From the NCBI RefSeq assembly GCF_042688525.2, contig NZ_JBHWAB010000001.1, forward strand, positions 2,852,001 through 2,916,000: DNA of 64,000 bases, written 5' to 3'. Positions 24,239 through 32,335 of this stretch are shown piece by piece (the first letter of the stretch is position 1; every line of letters starts with the position of its first letter). Position numbers and translations under genes: made by a program. Origin of the DNA: Haloimpatiens sp042688525 (lineage in GTDB: Bacteria > Bacillota > Clostridia > Clostridiales > Clostridiaceae). Under the pieces are notes generated by a model. The model was not told where the DNA came from. It saw nothing but the letters and a program-made list of their open reading frames with translations, and ran no database searches.

Positions 24239-25594
24239 TTATTTAAATGTAACCATATTTATATGATTTTCATCAGATAAATAAAATCCCTTGCTCTGTA
24301 TACCGCCATTAGTTGTAAAGAAAATAATCTTTTTACTGTCACTACTCCATTGCACTGACTTATCTAATGAACCACCTATCTCTATATTTTTATTCAATGT
24401 AATTCTATTAGTTAATCTATGTCCATTGACTTTTGCCACATACAAATTCCATTTAGTATTGTTAGCATTTTCTTCTGTTTTATTCATATAAACTATTTTG
24501 CTACCATCAGGAGATAACCAAAATGATGCACAATAACCTCCTTCTTTTGTTTTTACAGTAGATACCACTCTAAAAAATTTCTTATTTGCGATATCATATG
24601 TATATATTCCATCCTCATCATTTATAGTTGCATTTAATATTATCTTCTTTCCTTCATCTATAAATCTATAATCACTACTTGGCATACAATTTTCTTTAAA
24701 ATTTTTCTTTGTACGATCTACATATGGAAGTAACATTATTGGTTCGATTTTTTCACTTTGTACATTAACTTTAAATATACCTTGTCTTCTTAAATCACCT
24801 TTTTCTTCCTTTTGTTGTTCTCCTATAAAGTAAACATTTTTTCCATCTTTACTATAAAAACTATCATAGGACACTATATTAACTACTTCTGGATTAACAA
24901 TTACTTCTTTTGTAGTACCTTTTTTTACATTATATAAAAATAATTTATTTCTACATTTTTTTTCTTCTGATTCACTAATATTGCTATGAAAAACATCCCT
25001 ACCTTCAATTAAGTATTCTCCATCTTGAGACCAATTTCCGATCATTCCTTTTGCATAATTAATTGTCTTCCCACTCACCAAACCATATAAGCATTGTTTA
25101 TCTCCATCTTCATAGTCTAATTTCTTACCATTTGGAGAAATACCTGCTCCTACAGTTCTCGTTAATATATCTTTTTCACTATTTTTCAAAGGCATCCTTT
25201 CTAACGTTTTTAAATTAACTCTATACACTTTTCCTGAAAGATCTTTATTAGTATCATCAATCTCTTTGTCTGTCATCTTTTGAAAATTCTTTTCTTTGTA
25301 CTTTTGTAAAAATTCATTTTTGTCTAAACCTATTCCAGCTAAAATCTTATTTTCTGATGTAACTCCTAGTATTTCACTTAAACCTTTAATATTTTTACTT
25401 TCCCATTTTTGAACTATTTTAAGTGGTTTATCATCAATTTTTTCATCTTCCATAGCTGTTTCAGAAACCACCACCGGATTATCTCCTGAACTGCTAGCAT
25501 AAGTTTTTGAAAAATAATTTAATCCAAAAGTTAATCCTACTAATACCACAGGTATACAAATTTTTACTCCTAACATTTTTGATTTTTCTTTCAT
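24239..25594 (-). CDS. Secreted or membrane-anchored TolB-like beta-propeller protein
   Basis: 451 residues. One hydrophobic segment near the N-terminus (ICIPVVLVGLTFGLNYF), then an extracytoplasmic part with repeated WD40/PD40-like blades such as GISPNGKKLDYE, WLSPDGSKIVYM and WSSDSKKIIFF. No lipobox is visible. It has no catalytic signature; such propellers usually bind ligands or proteins. It lies 64 bases behind the histidine kinase gene, so response regulator, kinase and propeller form one unit, which makes it a candidate input or output partner of the kinase. Start ATG at 25594 behind AAAGGGTG. Confidence 0.8.
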   Translation of the reverse strand: MKEKSKMLGVKICIPVVLVGLTFGLNYFSKTYASSSGDNPVVVSETAMEDEKIDDKPLKIVQKWESKNIKGLSEILGVTSENKILAGIGLDKNEFLQKYKEKNFQKMTDKEIDDTNKDLSGKVYRVNLKTLERMPLKNSEKDILTRTVGAGISPNGKKLDYEDGDKQCLYGLVSGKTINYAKGMIGNWSQDGEYLIEGRDVFHSNISESEEKKCRNKLFLYNVKKGTTKEVIVNPEVVNIVSYDSFYSKDGKNVYFIGEQQKEEKGDLRRQGIFKVNVQSEKIEPIMLLPYVDRTKKNFKENCMPSSDYRFIDEGKKIILNATINDEDGIYTYDIANKKFFRVVSTVKTKEGGYCASFWLSPDGSKIVYMNKTEENANNTKWNLYVAKVNGHRLTNRITLNKNIEIGGSLDKSVQWSSDSKKIIFFTTNGGIQSKGFYLSDENHINMVTFK

Positions 25595-25648
25595 TTTTTA
25601 TTCGCACCCTTTCTATTATCTTATGCTTACAATTTTATATGTTATGTA

Positions 25649-25686
25649 TTGCCTTTATTTAAACAGATGTTGCCAAATTGTAAACA
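25649..25686. promoter_or_regulatory. Tandem TTGCC-N4-TTNAAAC boxes before the propeller gene
   Basis: TTGCCTTTATTTAAAC and TTGCCAAATTGTAAAC are direct repeats 21 bases apart, covering the 3' end of the kinase gene and the spacer, 55-92 bases before the propeller start. The second is identical over 17 bases to a site before the response-regulator gene (27970). Possible regulator-binding sites. Confidence 0.35.
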
Positions 25687-27179
25687 AAAAAAGGAATTTT
25701 TATCTTAACCTTAGTTCCTAAATTCTCTTTACTTTCTATACTTATTTGCCCTTTATGAGCTACTACTATATTCTTTACTATAGAAAGCCCCAATCCACTA
25801 CTTCCATTTTCCCTTGAAAAACTCTTGTCCACTCTATAGAAAGGTTCAAATATTTTATCTAATTTATCTTGAGGTATTCCTTTTCCTTCATCTTCTACAG
25901 TTATAAAACACATATCCTCATCAGATGTTACTGATACTTTAATTTTTGATTGTATTTTTCCATATTTTATAGCATTATCTATAATATTTATGAAAACTTT
26001 AACCATTTGTTCTTCATCTCCCAGGATATATACATCATCCTTTATGCTTTTCTCTATACTAATATAATATTTTTCTGATTTTATTTTCATTTCTTCACAT
26101 ATTTTGCATGCTATTTGAGATATATTTATTTTTTGAAAATCATGTTCTGTATTAGATTCTAATTTTGAAATATCCAGTAAATTCAAAACCATATTGTGCA
26201 TTCTATCAGCTTCATATTTTATTCTTTTTACACTCTTTTTAAAAAACTTTTCATCATTAAATCCTTTATCGCCAATAATTTGAGTATATCCTGATATTAT
26301 GGTTAAAGGAGTTTTCATCTCATGAGTTACATTATCAAAAAATGTTTTTCTGTGACTTTCCAATTTTTTAAGGTTATCTCTATCCTTCTCTATAGTTTCA
26401 ATTTGTTCTTTTATACACTCTTTCATATTAGTAAAACTTTCTGCTAATTCTCCTACTTCATCTCTAGAATTTATATTTAATGAAACATCATAATTTCCTT
26501 TAGATATTTCCTTCGAAACTTTATTAAGTTTAATTATTGGTATTGTAATACTAGTAGTTAATACTACTGAAAATAAAAATATCATTCCAAATATAGCTAA
26601 CATAGATATTTTTATAAGTTTTAATAAGTATTCCCCTGATTTAAATATATCTGAATAATCCTTTATGTATCTAACTATTCCAAACTTATTATTATTTATA
26701 TATATAGGATAGGAAAAACAAACAATATATCTATTTTTAGATTTTAAAATTGAATATGAAGATGTATTTTTTATAGCTAGTTTCAAATCTTTTTTATTAT
26801 CTTTTATGTATTCTCCTTGCCCATCCCCATTTTCATTATCATAAATAAATACTTTTCCCTTTTCATAAGCAGTATCAAATAAAAACTTTCCATCTTTAGA
26901 GTACATAATAACTCTATCATCTAATTTTAAAGATAGAGCTGATGCCACATCCCCTACTTTTTGATTAAATGTTTGTACATTTTCATCTATATCATTAAGT
27001 TTTAAATATTGTCTTATAAAAAAAACACTATCCCTCTGCTGATTTAAAAGTTCCTTTGTTACTACCTTCTTATTGTTTTCTATTACTATTTTATTTGTTA
27101 CAAAACTAAGTAAATTAAAACCTATACAAAATATACATAAAAGTCCTACTATAAATTTATATCTTATTGATAACTTCAT
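25659..27179 (-). CDS. Two-component sensor histidine kinase
   Basis: 506 residues: membrane helix 1 (about 8-28), an extracellular sensor part of about 150 residues, helix 2 (about 188-212), HAMP (about 212-265), HisKA with the phospho-acceptor His in NVTHEMKTPLT, and HATPase with N box INIIDNAIKYG, G1 DEGKGIP and G2 GSSGLGLSIV. A standard bifunctional sensor kinase acting on the response regulator encoded 32 bases upstream. The sensor part is not one I recognise. Start ATG at 27179. Confidence 0.93.
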   Translation of the reverse strand: MKLSIRYKFIVGLLCIFCIGFNLLSFVTNKIVIENNKKVVTKELLNQQRDSVFFIRQYLKLNDIDENVQTFNQKVGDVASALSLKLDDRVIMYSKDGKFLFDTAYEKGKVFIYDNENGDGQGEYIKDNKKDLKLAIKNTSSYSILKSKNRYIVCFSYPIYINNNKFGIVRYIKDYSDIFKSGEYLLKLIKISMLAIFGMIFLFSVVLTTSITIPIIKLNKVSKEISKGNYDVSLNINSRDEVGELAESFTNMKECIKEQIETIEKDRDNLKKLESHRKTFFDNVTHEMKTPLTIISGYTQIIGDKGFNDEKFFKKSVKRIKYEADRMHNMVLNLLDISKLESNTEHDFQKINISQIACKICEEMKIKSEKYYISIEKSIKDDVYILGDEEQMVKVFINIIDNAIKYGKIQSKIKVSVTSDEDMCFITVEDEGKGIPQDKLDKIFEPFYRVDKSFSRENGSSGLGLSIVKNIVVAHKGQISIESKENLGTKVKIKIPFFVYNLATSV

Positions 27180-27211
27180 ATATTAGTTCCTTTCCAAAAT
27201 TTTTTATACTA

Positions 27212-27919
27212 TTACTGCATCTTATACCCTACTCCAAATACTGTTTGTATTATTGAATTTTCTGCAGTTTCTCCTAATTTCTTTCTTATTCTTTGTATGT
27301 GTACATCTACTGTTCTACTATCTCCAAAAAAATCAAATCCCCAAATTTTATCAAGAAGCTTTTCTCTAGAAAAAACCATATTTCTATTTTTAGCTAATAG
27401 ATATAAAAGCTCATATTCTTTAGGTTTTAATTTTACATTATTTTCTTCTTTAAATACTTCCCTACTCTCTTCATATATTTTTATATTATTTCTAAGAACT
27501 ATTACATTGTTTGAATTACCTTGTTTATCATCTTCCATCTGAAATTTCTTAAGCTCTTCCATTCTTCTTAAACATACTTTAACTCTTGCTATCACTTCTC
27601 TTATATCAAAAGGCTTAGTTATATAATCATCAGCACCTAATTCTAAACCAAGCACCTTGTCCACAATATCATTTTTAGCAGTAAGCATAATTATAGAAAT
27701 TTTATATTTACTAGTTATCTTCTTACACACTTCATATCCACTCATACCAGGTAACATTAAATCTAATATGACTAAATCTACATTATTATCTTCAACCATT
27801 TTTATTCCTTTTTCTCCTGTAGAAGCTTCTATTACAATATACCCTTCTCTCTTTAATGAATACGATAAAATATCTCGTATACTTTCTTCATCTTCAACTA
27901 TGAGTATTGTATTTTTCAC
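27212..27919 (-). CDS. OmpR/PhoB-family response regulator
   Basis: 235 residues. Receiver domain with the acidic pair EDEE, phospho-acceptor Asp in DLVILDLMLPG, Thr in IIMLTAKND and Lys in YITKPFD; then a winged-helix trans_reg_C domain ending SRTVDVHIQRIRKKLG and TVFGVGYKM. First gene of a three-gene unit with the kinase and propeller. A possible self-binding site (TTGCCAAATTGTAAACA) lies 50 bases upstream of the start. Confidence 0.94.
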   Translation of the reverse strand: MKNTILIVEDEESIRDILSYSLKREGYIVIEASTGEKGIKMVEDNNVDLVILDLMLPGMSGYEVCKKITSKYKISIIMLTAKNDIVDKVLGLELGADDYITKPFDIREVIARVKVCLRRMEELKKFQMEDDKQGNSNNVIVLRNNIKIYEESREVFKEENNVKLKPKEYELLYLLAKNRNMVFSREKLLDKIWGFDFFGDSRTVDVHIQRIRKKLGETAENSIIQTVFGVGYKMQ

Positions 27920-27969
27920 ACTATTTCCCCCTTAAAATACCTACCTTTACTTAATTATACACAAAAGTA

Positions 27970-27986
27970 TTGCCAAATTGTAAACA
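27970..27986. promoter_or_regulatory. 17-base box before the response-regulator gene
   Basis: TTGCCAAATTGTAAACA is identical to a site 2.3 kb away at 25670, before the third gene of the same unit. Candidate autoregulatory operator; chance identity in AT-rich DNA cannot be excluded. Confidence 0.35.
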
Positions 27987-28013
27987 TAAATCATACCAAA
28001 AAAGTCACACAGA

Positions 28014-28066
28014 GACGGTTCATAACTTCTTTCTTTATTTTTAATAAAAAAGTTATGAACCGTCCC
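28014..28066. repeat. GGGACGGTTCAT palindrome, gene-end repeat family, copy 3
   Basis: GACGGTTCATAACTT and AAGTTATGAACCGTC form a perfect 15-bp stem followed by CCCC on the top strand. It lies about 33 bases behind the DUF1015 stop. Same family as 13698 and 15609. Confidence 0.8.
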
Positions 28067-28098
28067 CTACTTTTATGTTTTTTTATTTGTACACTTAT

Positions 28099-29334
28099 CT
28101 AAATTTCATGAATAAAAAGTCCACTTCTAAGCTTAGGCTCAAACCACGTAGACTTAGGTGGCATAACCTTATCTGCATCAGAAATATCCATAAGTTCATC
28201 AATTGTAGTTGGATACATTGAAAAAGCTACTCCTTCATTTCCTGCTTTTTTTTCTAATTCTTGAAGTCCTCTAATGCCACCTACGAACTCAATTCTGTCA
28301 TCTGTTCTTGGGTCTTGTATATTTAGTATTGGCGTAAGTAAAGTATTTTGAAGAATTGATACATCTAAGCCCTCTACCAAATCCTCATTAAAAGACCCTG
28401 GCTTTGCAGTTAGCTTGTACCACTTTCCTTTTAAATACATTCCAAATATATTTTTTTCTGTTGGTTTGTATGTTTTATCTCTAGTATATACTTCCACTTT
28501 GAATTTTTTAGAAATCATTTTTAAAAGTTCTTTTTCACTTAAGCCATTAGTATCTTTTACTACCCTATTATAATCCATAATGCTTAAAGCAGATTTAGGA
28601 AAAATTACAGATAAAAAGTAGTTAAATTCTTCTTCTCCAGTATAATTAGGATTTTCATCTCTTCTTTTCAATCCTACCTTTACCGCTGAAGCCGTTCTAT
28701 GATGTCCATCTGCTATGTATAAATTTGAAATCTCTTTAAATATAGTACATATTTTATCTACAATGTTTTCATCTTCTATACTCCATACTATATGTTGTAC
28801 TCCATCTTTTGCTGTAAAATTATATAAAGGATTTTCTTTTGTACAATTTTCTATTATAGAATTAATTTTTTCATTATCTCTGTAAGTTAAAAATATAGGA
28901 CCGGTATTTGCAGAACATATATCTACATGATTAATTCTGTCTATTTCTTTTTCTTCTCTAGTATACTCATGTTTTTTTATTATATTATTCATATAATCGT
29001 CTATAGAAGTTACTCCAACTATTCCTGTTTGACTTCTTCCATTCATTATTAATCTATAAACAAAAATCATTGCTTTGTTATCTTTCTGTAAAGTACCCTC
29101 TTCTATCATATTATATAGATTTTCTTTTGCTTTCTCATAAACTTTCTTATCATAAATATTTATATTTTTATCTAAATCTACTTCTGCTTTATCTACATGA
29201 AGAAAAGAATATCTATTTCCCTTAACCATTTCTCTAGCTTCATCACTATTCATAACATCATAAGGAAGCGCCGCAACCTTATGAACTAGTTCCTTACTTG
29301 GTCTTATTGCCTTAAACGGCTTTAGCATTACCAT
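28099..29334 (-). CDS. DUF1015 family protein in the serine operon
   Basis: About 411 residues, DUF1015/COG4198. The most conserved feature is IADGHHRTASA in the middle. Other typical segments are PYDVMNSDEARE near the N-terminus and the C-terminal ADKVMPPKSTWFEPKLRSGL. The start is ATG 29334 with AGGGGGTG 8 bases upstream; it overlaps the serA gene by 23 bases, so the two are translationally coupled. The biochemical function is unproven. Its constant company with serC and serA and the absence of a serB gene here point to serine or phosphoserine metabolism. The DGHHR motif recalls the ParB/sulfiredoxin-fold serine kinases (SerK, SbnI), but this link is my inference. Confidence 0.88.
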   Translation of the reverse strand: MVMLKPFKAIRPSKELVHKVAALPYDVMNSDEAREMVKGNRYSFLHVDKAEVDLDKNINIYDKKVYEKAKENLYNMIEEGTLQKDNKAMIFVYRLIMNGRSQTGIVGVTSIDDYMNNIIKKHEYTREEKEIDRINHVDICSANTGPIFLTYRDNEKINSIIENCTKENPLYNFTAKDGVQHIVWSIEDENIVDKICTIFKEISNLYIADGHHRTASAVKVGLKRRDENPNYTGEEEFNYFLSVIFPKSALSIMDYNRVVKDTNGLSEKELLKMISKKFKVEVYTRDKTYKPTEKNIFGMYLKGKWYKLTAKPGSFNEDLVEGLDVSILQNTLLTPILNIQDPRTDDRIEFVGGIRGLQELEKKAGNEGVAFSMYPTTIDELMDISDADKVMPPKSTWFEPKLRSGLFIHEI

Positions 29335-30256
29335 TCTGTACACCCCCTAAGAATTCTTTTTCTACAATCTTTACTATTTCTTCTCCGATTCTTTCTTGCG
29401 CTTCTTTTGTAGTTCCTCCTATGTGTGGAGTTACACTTACTTTAGGATGATTTACCAAATCTTCATTTGGATTAGGTTCATTTTCAAATACATCTAATCC
29501 TGCACCTGCTATTTCTCCTTCATTTAACGCATCAAGAAGTGCTTTTTCATCTATTACTCCGCCTCTTGCACAATTTATAATATAAGCTTCTTTTTTCATG
29601 ATTTTAAGTTCTTCTTTTCCTATTGTAGCTCCTTCTTTGCTGCAAAACGGAATATGAAGAGACACAAAATCTGCTTGTTTTAAAACTTCTTGTAAATTGC
29701 AATATTTACAAGTTTTATATTCTTTTAACTCTCCTAATTTATCATTGTAAATTACTTTCATTCCTAAAACTTGTGCTCTTTTAGCTACTTCTTTAGCTAT
29801 TCTTCCAAAACCTATAAGCCCTAAAGTTTTTCCTGCAAGCTCAATGCCTTGATATTTTTTCTTTTCCCATTTTCCTTCTCTCATAGTAAGGTTAGATAAA
29901 TAAACAAACCTTGATAATGCAAACATATGAGCTATAGTTAATTCTGCTACAGATACACTACTGGCATTTGGTGTATTTAAAACCTTTATATTATTCTTTT
30001 CTGCATATTCTACATCAATATTATCTAGCCCTACTCCACCTCTGACTACAAGTTTTAACTTTTTAGTTTTTAAAGCTTCATCTATAAGATTTTTTCTAAC
30101 TTTAGTAGCTGATCTTACTATTATTACATCTACCTCTTTTATTTTTTCTTCTAATTCTTCACCAACATAATGTTTATCTATAACCTCAAGCCCCATTTTT
30201 TTAAGTTTTTCTATTGCTTCTATTTTCATTCCATCATTAACTAATATTTTAATCAT
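29312..30256 (-). CDS. serA: D-3-phosphoglycerate dehydrogenase (short form)
   Basis: 314 residues of the D-isomer 2-hydroxyacid dehydrogenase family. The NAD-binding motif is LGLIGFGRIAKEVAKRA; catalytic Arg is in NCARGGVIDE, the Glu in DVFENEPNPNE and the His in VTPHIGGTT. It oxidises 3-phosphoglycerate to 3-phosphohydroxypyruvate, the first step of serine synthesis. It lacks the C-terminal ACT domain of E. coli SerA, so direct serine inhibition is not expected; control is by the T-box leader. It lies 183 bases behind the serC-like gene, which provides the next enzyme. ATG follows a GGGGGCG site. Confidence 0.92.
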   Translation of the reverse strand: MIKILVNDGMKIEAIEKLKKMGLEVIDKHYVGEELEEKIKEVDVIIVRSATKVRKNLIDEALKTKKLKLVVRGGVGLDNIDVEYAEKNNIKVLNTPNASSVSVAELTIAHMFALSRFVYLSNLTMREGKWEKKKYQGIELAGKTLGLIGFGRIAKEVAKRAQVLGMKVIYNDKLGELKEYKTCKYCNLQEVLKQADFVSLHIPFCSKEGATIGKEELKIMKKEAYIINCARGGVIDEKALLDALNEGEIAGAGLDVFENEPNPNEDLVNHPKVSVTPHIGGTTKEAQERIGEEIVKIVEKEFLGGVQNGNAKAV

Positions 30257-30439
30257 AAAGTACGCCCCCTAATATTATTTATACTATAATTTATTTGAAT
30301 ATAATTTATATTTGGAATATTTCGAAAATATGTTGTATACCAATAGTTACAACTATATTTTTTAGCTATTTAACTCAACTTTCACAATAAAGAAATTTAG
30401 TTATTTTTCCTAAGGTAAAATTTCCTTAATTATTCATTA

Positions 30440-31519
30440 TTAACTATTAATTGTATTTACAATATCTTCTATATTATGTATAAGTTCTTTCAAATCTTCC
30501 AAAGTACAATCTGCCATATGAGCTATTCTAAAAGTTTTTTCTTTAAGATTTCCATAACCATTTGATAATTGGAATCCTCTTTCTCCTAATTTTTTATTTA
30601 AATCTCCAATACTTATTCCTTTTGTATTTTTTATAGCTGTAACAGTATTTGAAAGATATCTTTCATCTGCAAACAATTGAAAATTTTCTTTTGCCCAATT
30701 CCTTACATACTCTGCCATTTCTTTATGTCTTTTAAATCTATTATCTAATCCTTCTTCTAACATATTATCTAATTGATAATCCAAAGCAAACATATGACTT
30801 AAAGAAGGTGTAGATGGATATTGATAATTTTTCTTTTGAATACAATCATATAATTTTAATAAATCTAAATAAAATCCTCTATTCTTAACAGTTTTAGCTC
30901 TTTCAACTGCTTTTTTTGAAAATGAACATATTGCCATTCCTGCTGGAAGTCCTAACGCCTTTTGAGTAGAAGTTATACATACATCTATTCCTAATTTATC
31001 TACTTCTATTTTTGTTCCTCCCATAGAACTTACAGTATCTACACACCAAACTATTTCTGGGTATTTCTTTACAACTTCAGCTATTTCTTCTATTGGATTC
31101 ATTACTCCTGTTGAAGTTTCATTGTGAGTTATGAATAACGAATCATATTTGCCTGTCTGTAATACTTCAGCTACTTTAGTTGCTTCTACTGCTTTTCCCC
31201 ATTCAATTTCAAATAAATCTGCTTTAACATTATTAGCCTTAGCCATTTCATACCATCTATTGCCAAAAGCTCCTATAGAAAATACTGCTGCTCTCTTAGC
31301 TGTGCAACATCTTATAGCACCTTCCATAAGACCACTTCCAGATGAAGTAGATAACATTATCTCTTTCTGTGTATAAAATACTTTTCTCAATTTATCACTT
31401 ATTGATTTTTGCAACTCTGATGCTTCTTTAGATCTATGTCCTATCATTGGTGTTGACATTTTTTCTAATACATCCTGTCTCACTTCTACTGGTCCTGGAA
31501 TAAATAATTTTTTATGCAT
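30440..31519 (-). CDS. serC: Class V aminotransferase, probable phosphoserine transaminase
   Basis: About 359 residues of the alanine-glyoxylate/serine-pyruvate aminotransferase group. PLP-Lys lies in TSTQKALGLPAGMA, and the N-terminal FIPGPVEVRQDVLE and TSSGSGLMEGAIR loops are typical. Being the first gene before serA under a serine-specific T-box, it most likely converts 3-phosphohydroxypyruvate to phosphoserine, as in other organisms with this SerC variant. ATG 31519 is preceded by AAGGAGG at 8 bases; the longer frame to 31555 runs into the leader terminator and is not used. Confidence 0.88.
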   Translation of the reverse strand: MHKKLFIPGPVEVRQDVLEKMSTPMIGHRSKEASELQKSISDKLRKVFYTQKEIMLSTSSGSGLMEGAIRCCTAKRAAVFSIGAFGNRWYEMAKANNVKADLFEIEWGKAVEATKVAEVLQTGKYDSLFITHNETSTGVMNPIEEIAEVVKKYPEIVWCVDTVSSMGGTKIEVDKLGIDVCITSTQKALGLPAGMAICSFSKKAVERAKTVKNRGFYLDLLKLYDCIQKKNYQYPSTPSLSHMFALDYQLDNMLEEGLDNRFKRHKEMAEYVRNWAKENFQLFADERYLSNTVTAIKNTKGISIGDLNKKLGERGFQLSNGYGNLKEKTFRIAHMADCTLEDLKELIHNIEDIVNTINS

Positions 31520-31541
31520 TGATTTTCCTCCTTTTTTATAT

Positions 31542-31608
31542 AAAAAAAGAGTCAATTATCCCTATTGCAGGGACGAATCAACTCCGCTTTGCCACCCTAA
31601 TTAGTTAT
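31542..31608 (-). promoter_or_regulatory. Second T-box antiterminator/terminator module of the ser leader
   Basis: On the minus strand AGGGTGGCAAAGCGG (T-box core with UGGC) is followed by GAGTTGATT, a TCCCT/AGGGA stem and AATTGACTC, then seven T. This forms an antiterminator/terminator pair ending 23 bases before the serC start. No second specifier stem lies between it and the first module. UGGC would pair fully with the GCCA end of tRNA-Ser. Confidence 0.8.
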
Positions 31609-31681
31609 TTTATAATCAATATATGCATTTCTGTATAATTAAATATACATTTTTTTGCATAATTATGTTAAGGTAAATAAT

Positions 31682-31908
31682 AAAAAAGCGCAAGCATCCT
31701 CCACTTAGGGACGAATGAACTCGCGCTACCACCCTGATTGATTATTAAAAATAACCCTCTCATTTAATATATCGGTACCCACCGTATTACTCATCGTAAT
31801 AAGTCTCCAAGTCGGATTCACATAACTTCAGATATCAGTTTTCACCACCCACTGACTCTCTTAAACTTCAGGTATGTTACTATTCTCTTCATAGACTAAT
31901 ATTTCGTT
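31682..31908 (-). ncRNA. Serine T-box riboswitch (UCC specifier) with first terminator
   Basis: On the minus strand the leader has the Stem I motifs GAAGAGAATAGTAA and GGTGAAAACTGATATCTGAA, then GTGAATCCGACTTGGAG with UCC in the specifier position, the Stem II/III region, the T-box core AGGGTGGTAGCGCG (31722-31735) and a terminator AGCGCGAG/CTTGCGCT with six T (31682-31727). UCC is a serine codon, which fits the serC-serA-DUF1015 genes behind it. Uncharged tRNA-Ser should allow read-through. A second module follows at 31542-31608. Confidence 0.92.
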
Positions 31909-31914
31909 TTTTAC

Positions 31915-31943
31915 ATTGTATACTTAAAATAATATTCTGTCAA
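31915..31943 (-). promoter_or_regulatory. Sigma-A promoter of the ser operon
   Basis: TTGACA (31938-31943) and TACAAT (31915-31920) are spaced by 17 bases, putting the transcription start near 31908, just before Stem I of the T-box. Confidence 0.85.
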
Positions 31944-32335
31944 GTATATTTATACATTTTTTTATAACTTTTTCTTCTGTCACATGCAACCTATGCAAAA
32001 TTGATATAAATGAGGTACGCTTCACAACCTTTTTTCCTTAATTAAGAGCAAAAATTAGTGAATGTACTCGATTTTTTATTTATATTTTTAATAATTGAAG
32101 TAATTTTTTATATTTTAAATATATAGTAACATAAAAACAATTAAGAATATTATTTTATTTCTGTAATTATACTAAATTTTATTTAGAATATGTCGATATA
32201 TATATTAACTTGTAATTTAATTGTAAGTATGTAATATTAAACAAAATATATTTTCAAAGTACATTAATAATACACTTAAAATTAACACTATTTGAAATAT
32301 AGATTTAAATAACTATAAAATTGGGGGTGTAATAC
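31944..32335. other. Non-coding spacer between the ser promoter and the chemoreceptor gene
   Basis: About 390 bases of AT-rich DNA between divergent genes. I see no gene, repeat copy or convincing palindrome. It must hold the chemoreceptor promoter, which I could not fix with confidence. Confidence 0.5.

Noticed and set aside
30360..30400. Additional copy of the MITE-like repeat at AACTCAACTTTCACA
   Set aside because: Only about 13 bases resemble the terminal sequence and no second end or internal words follow.
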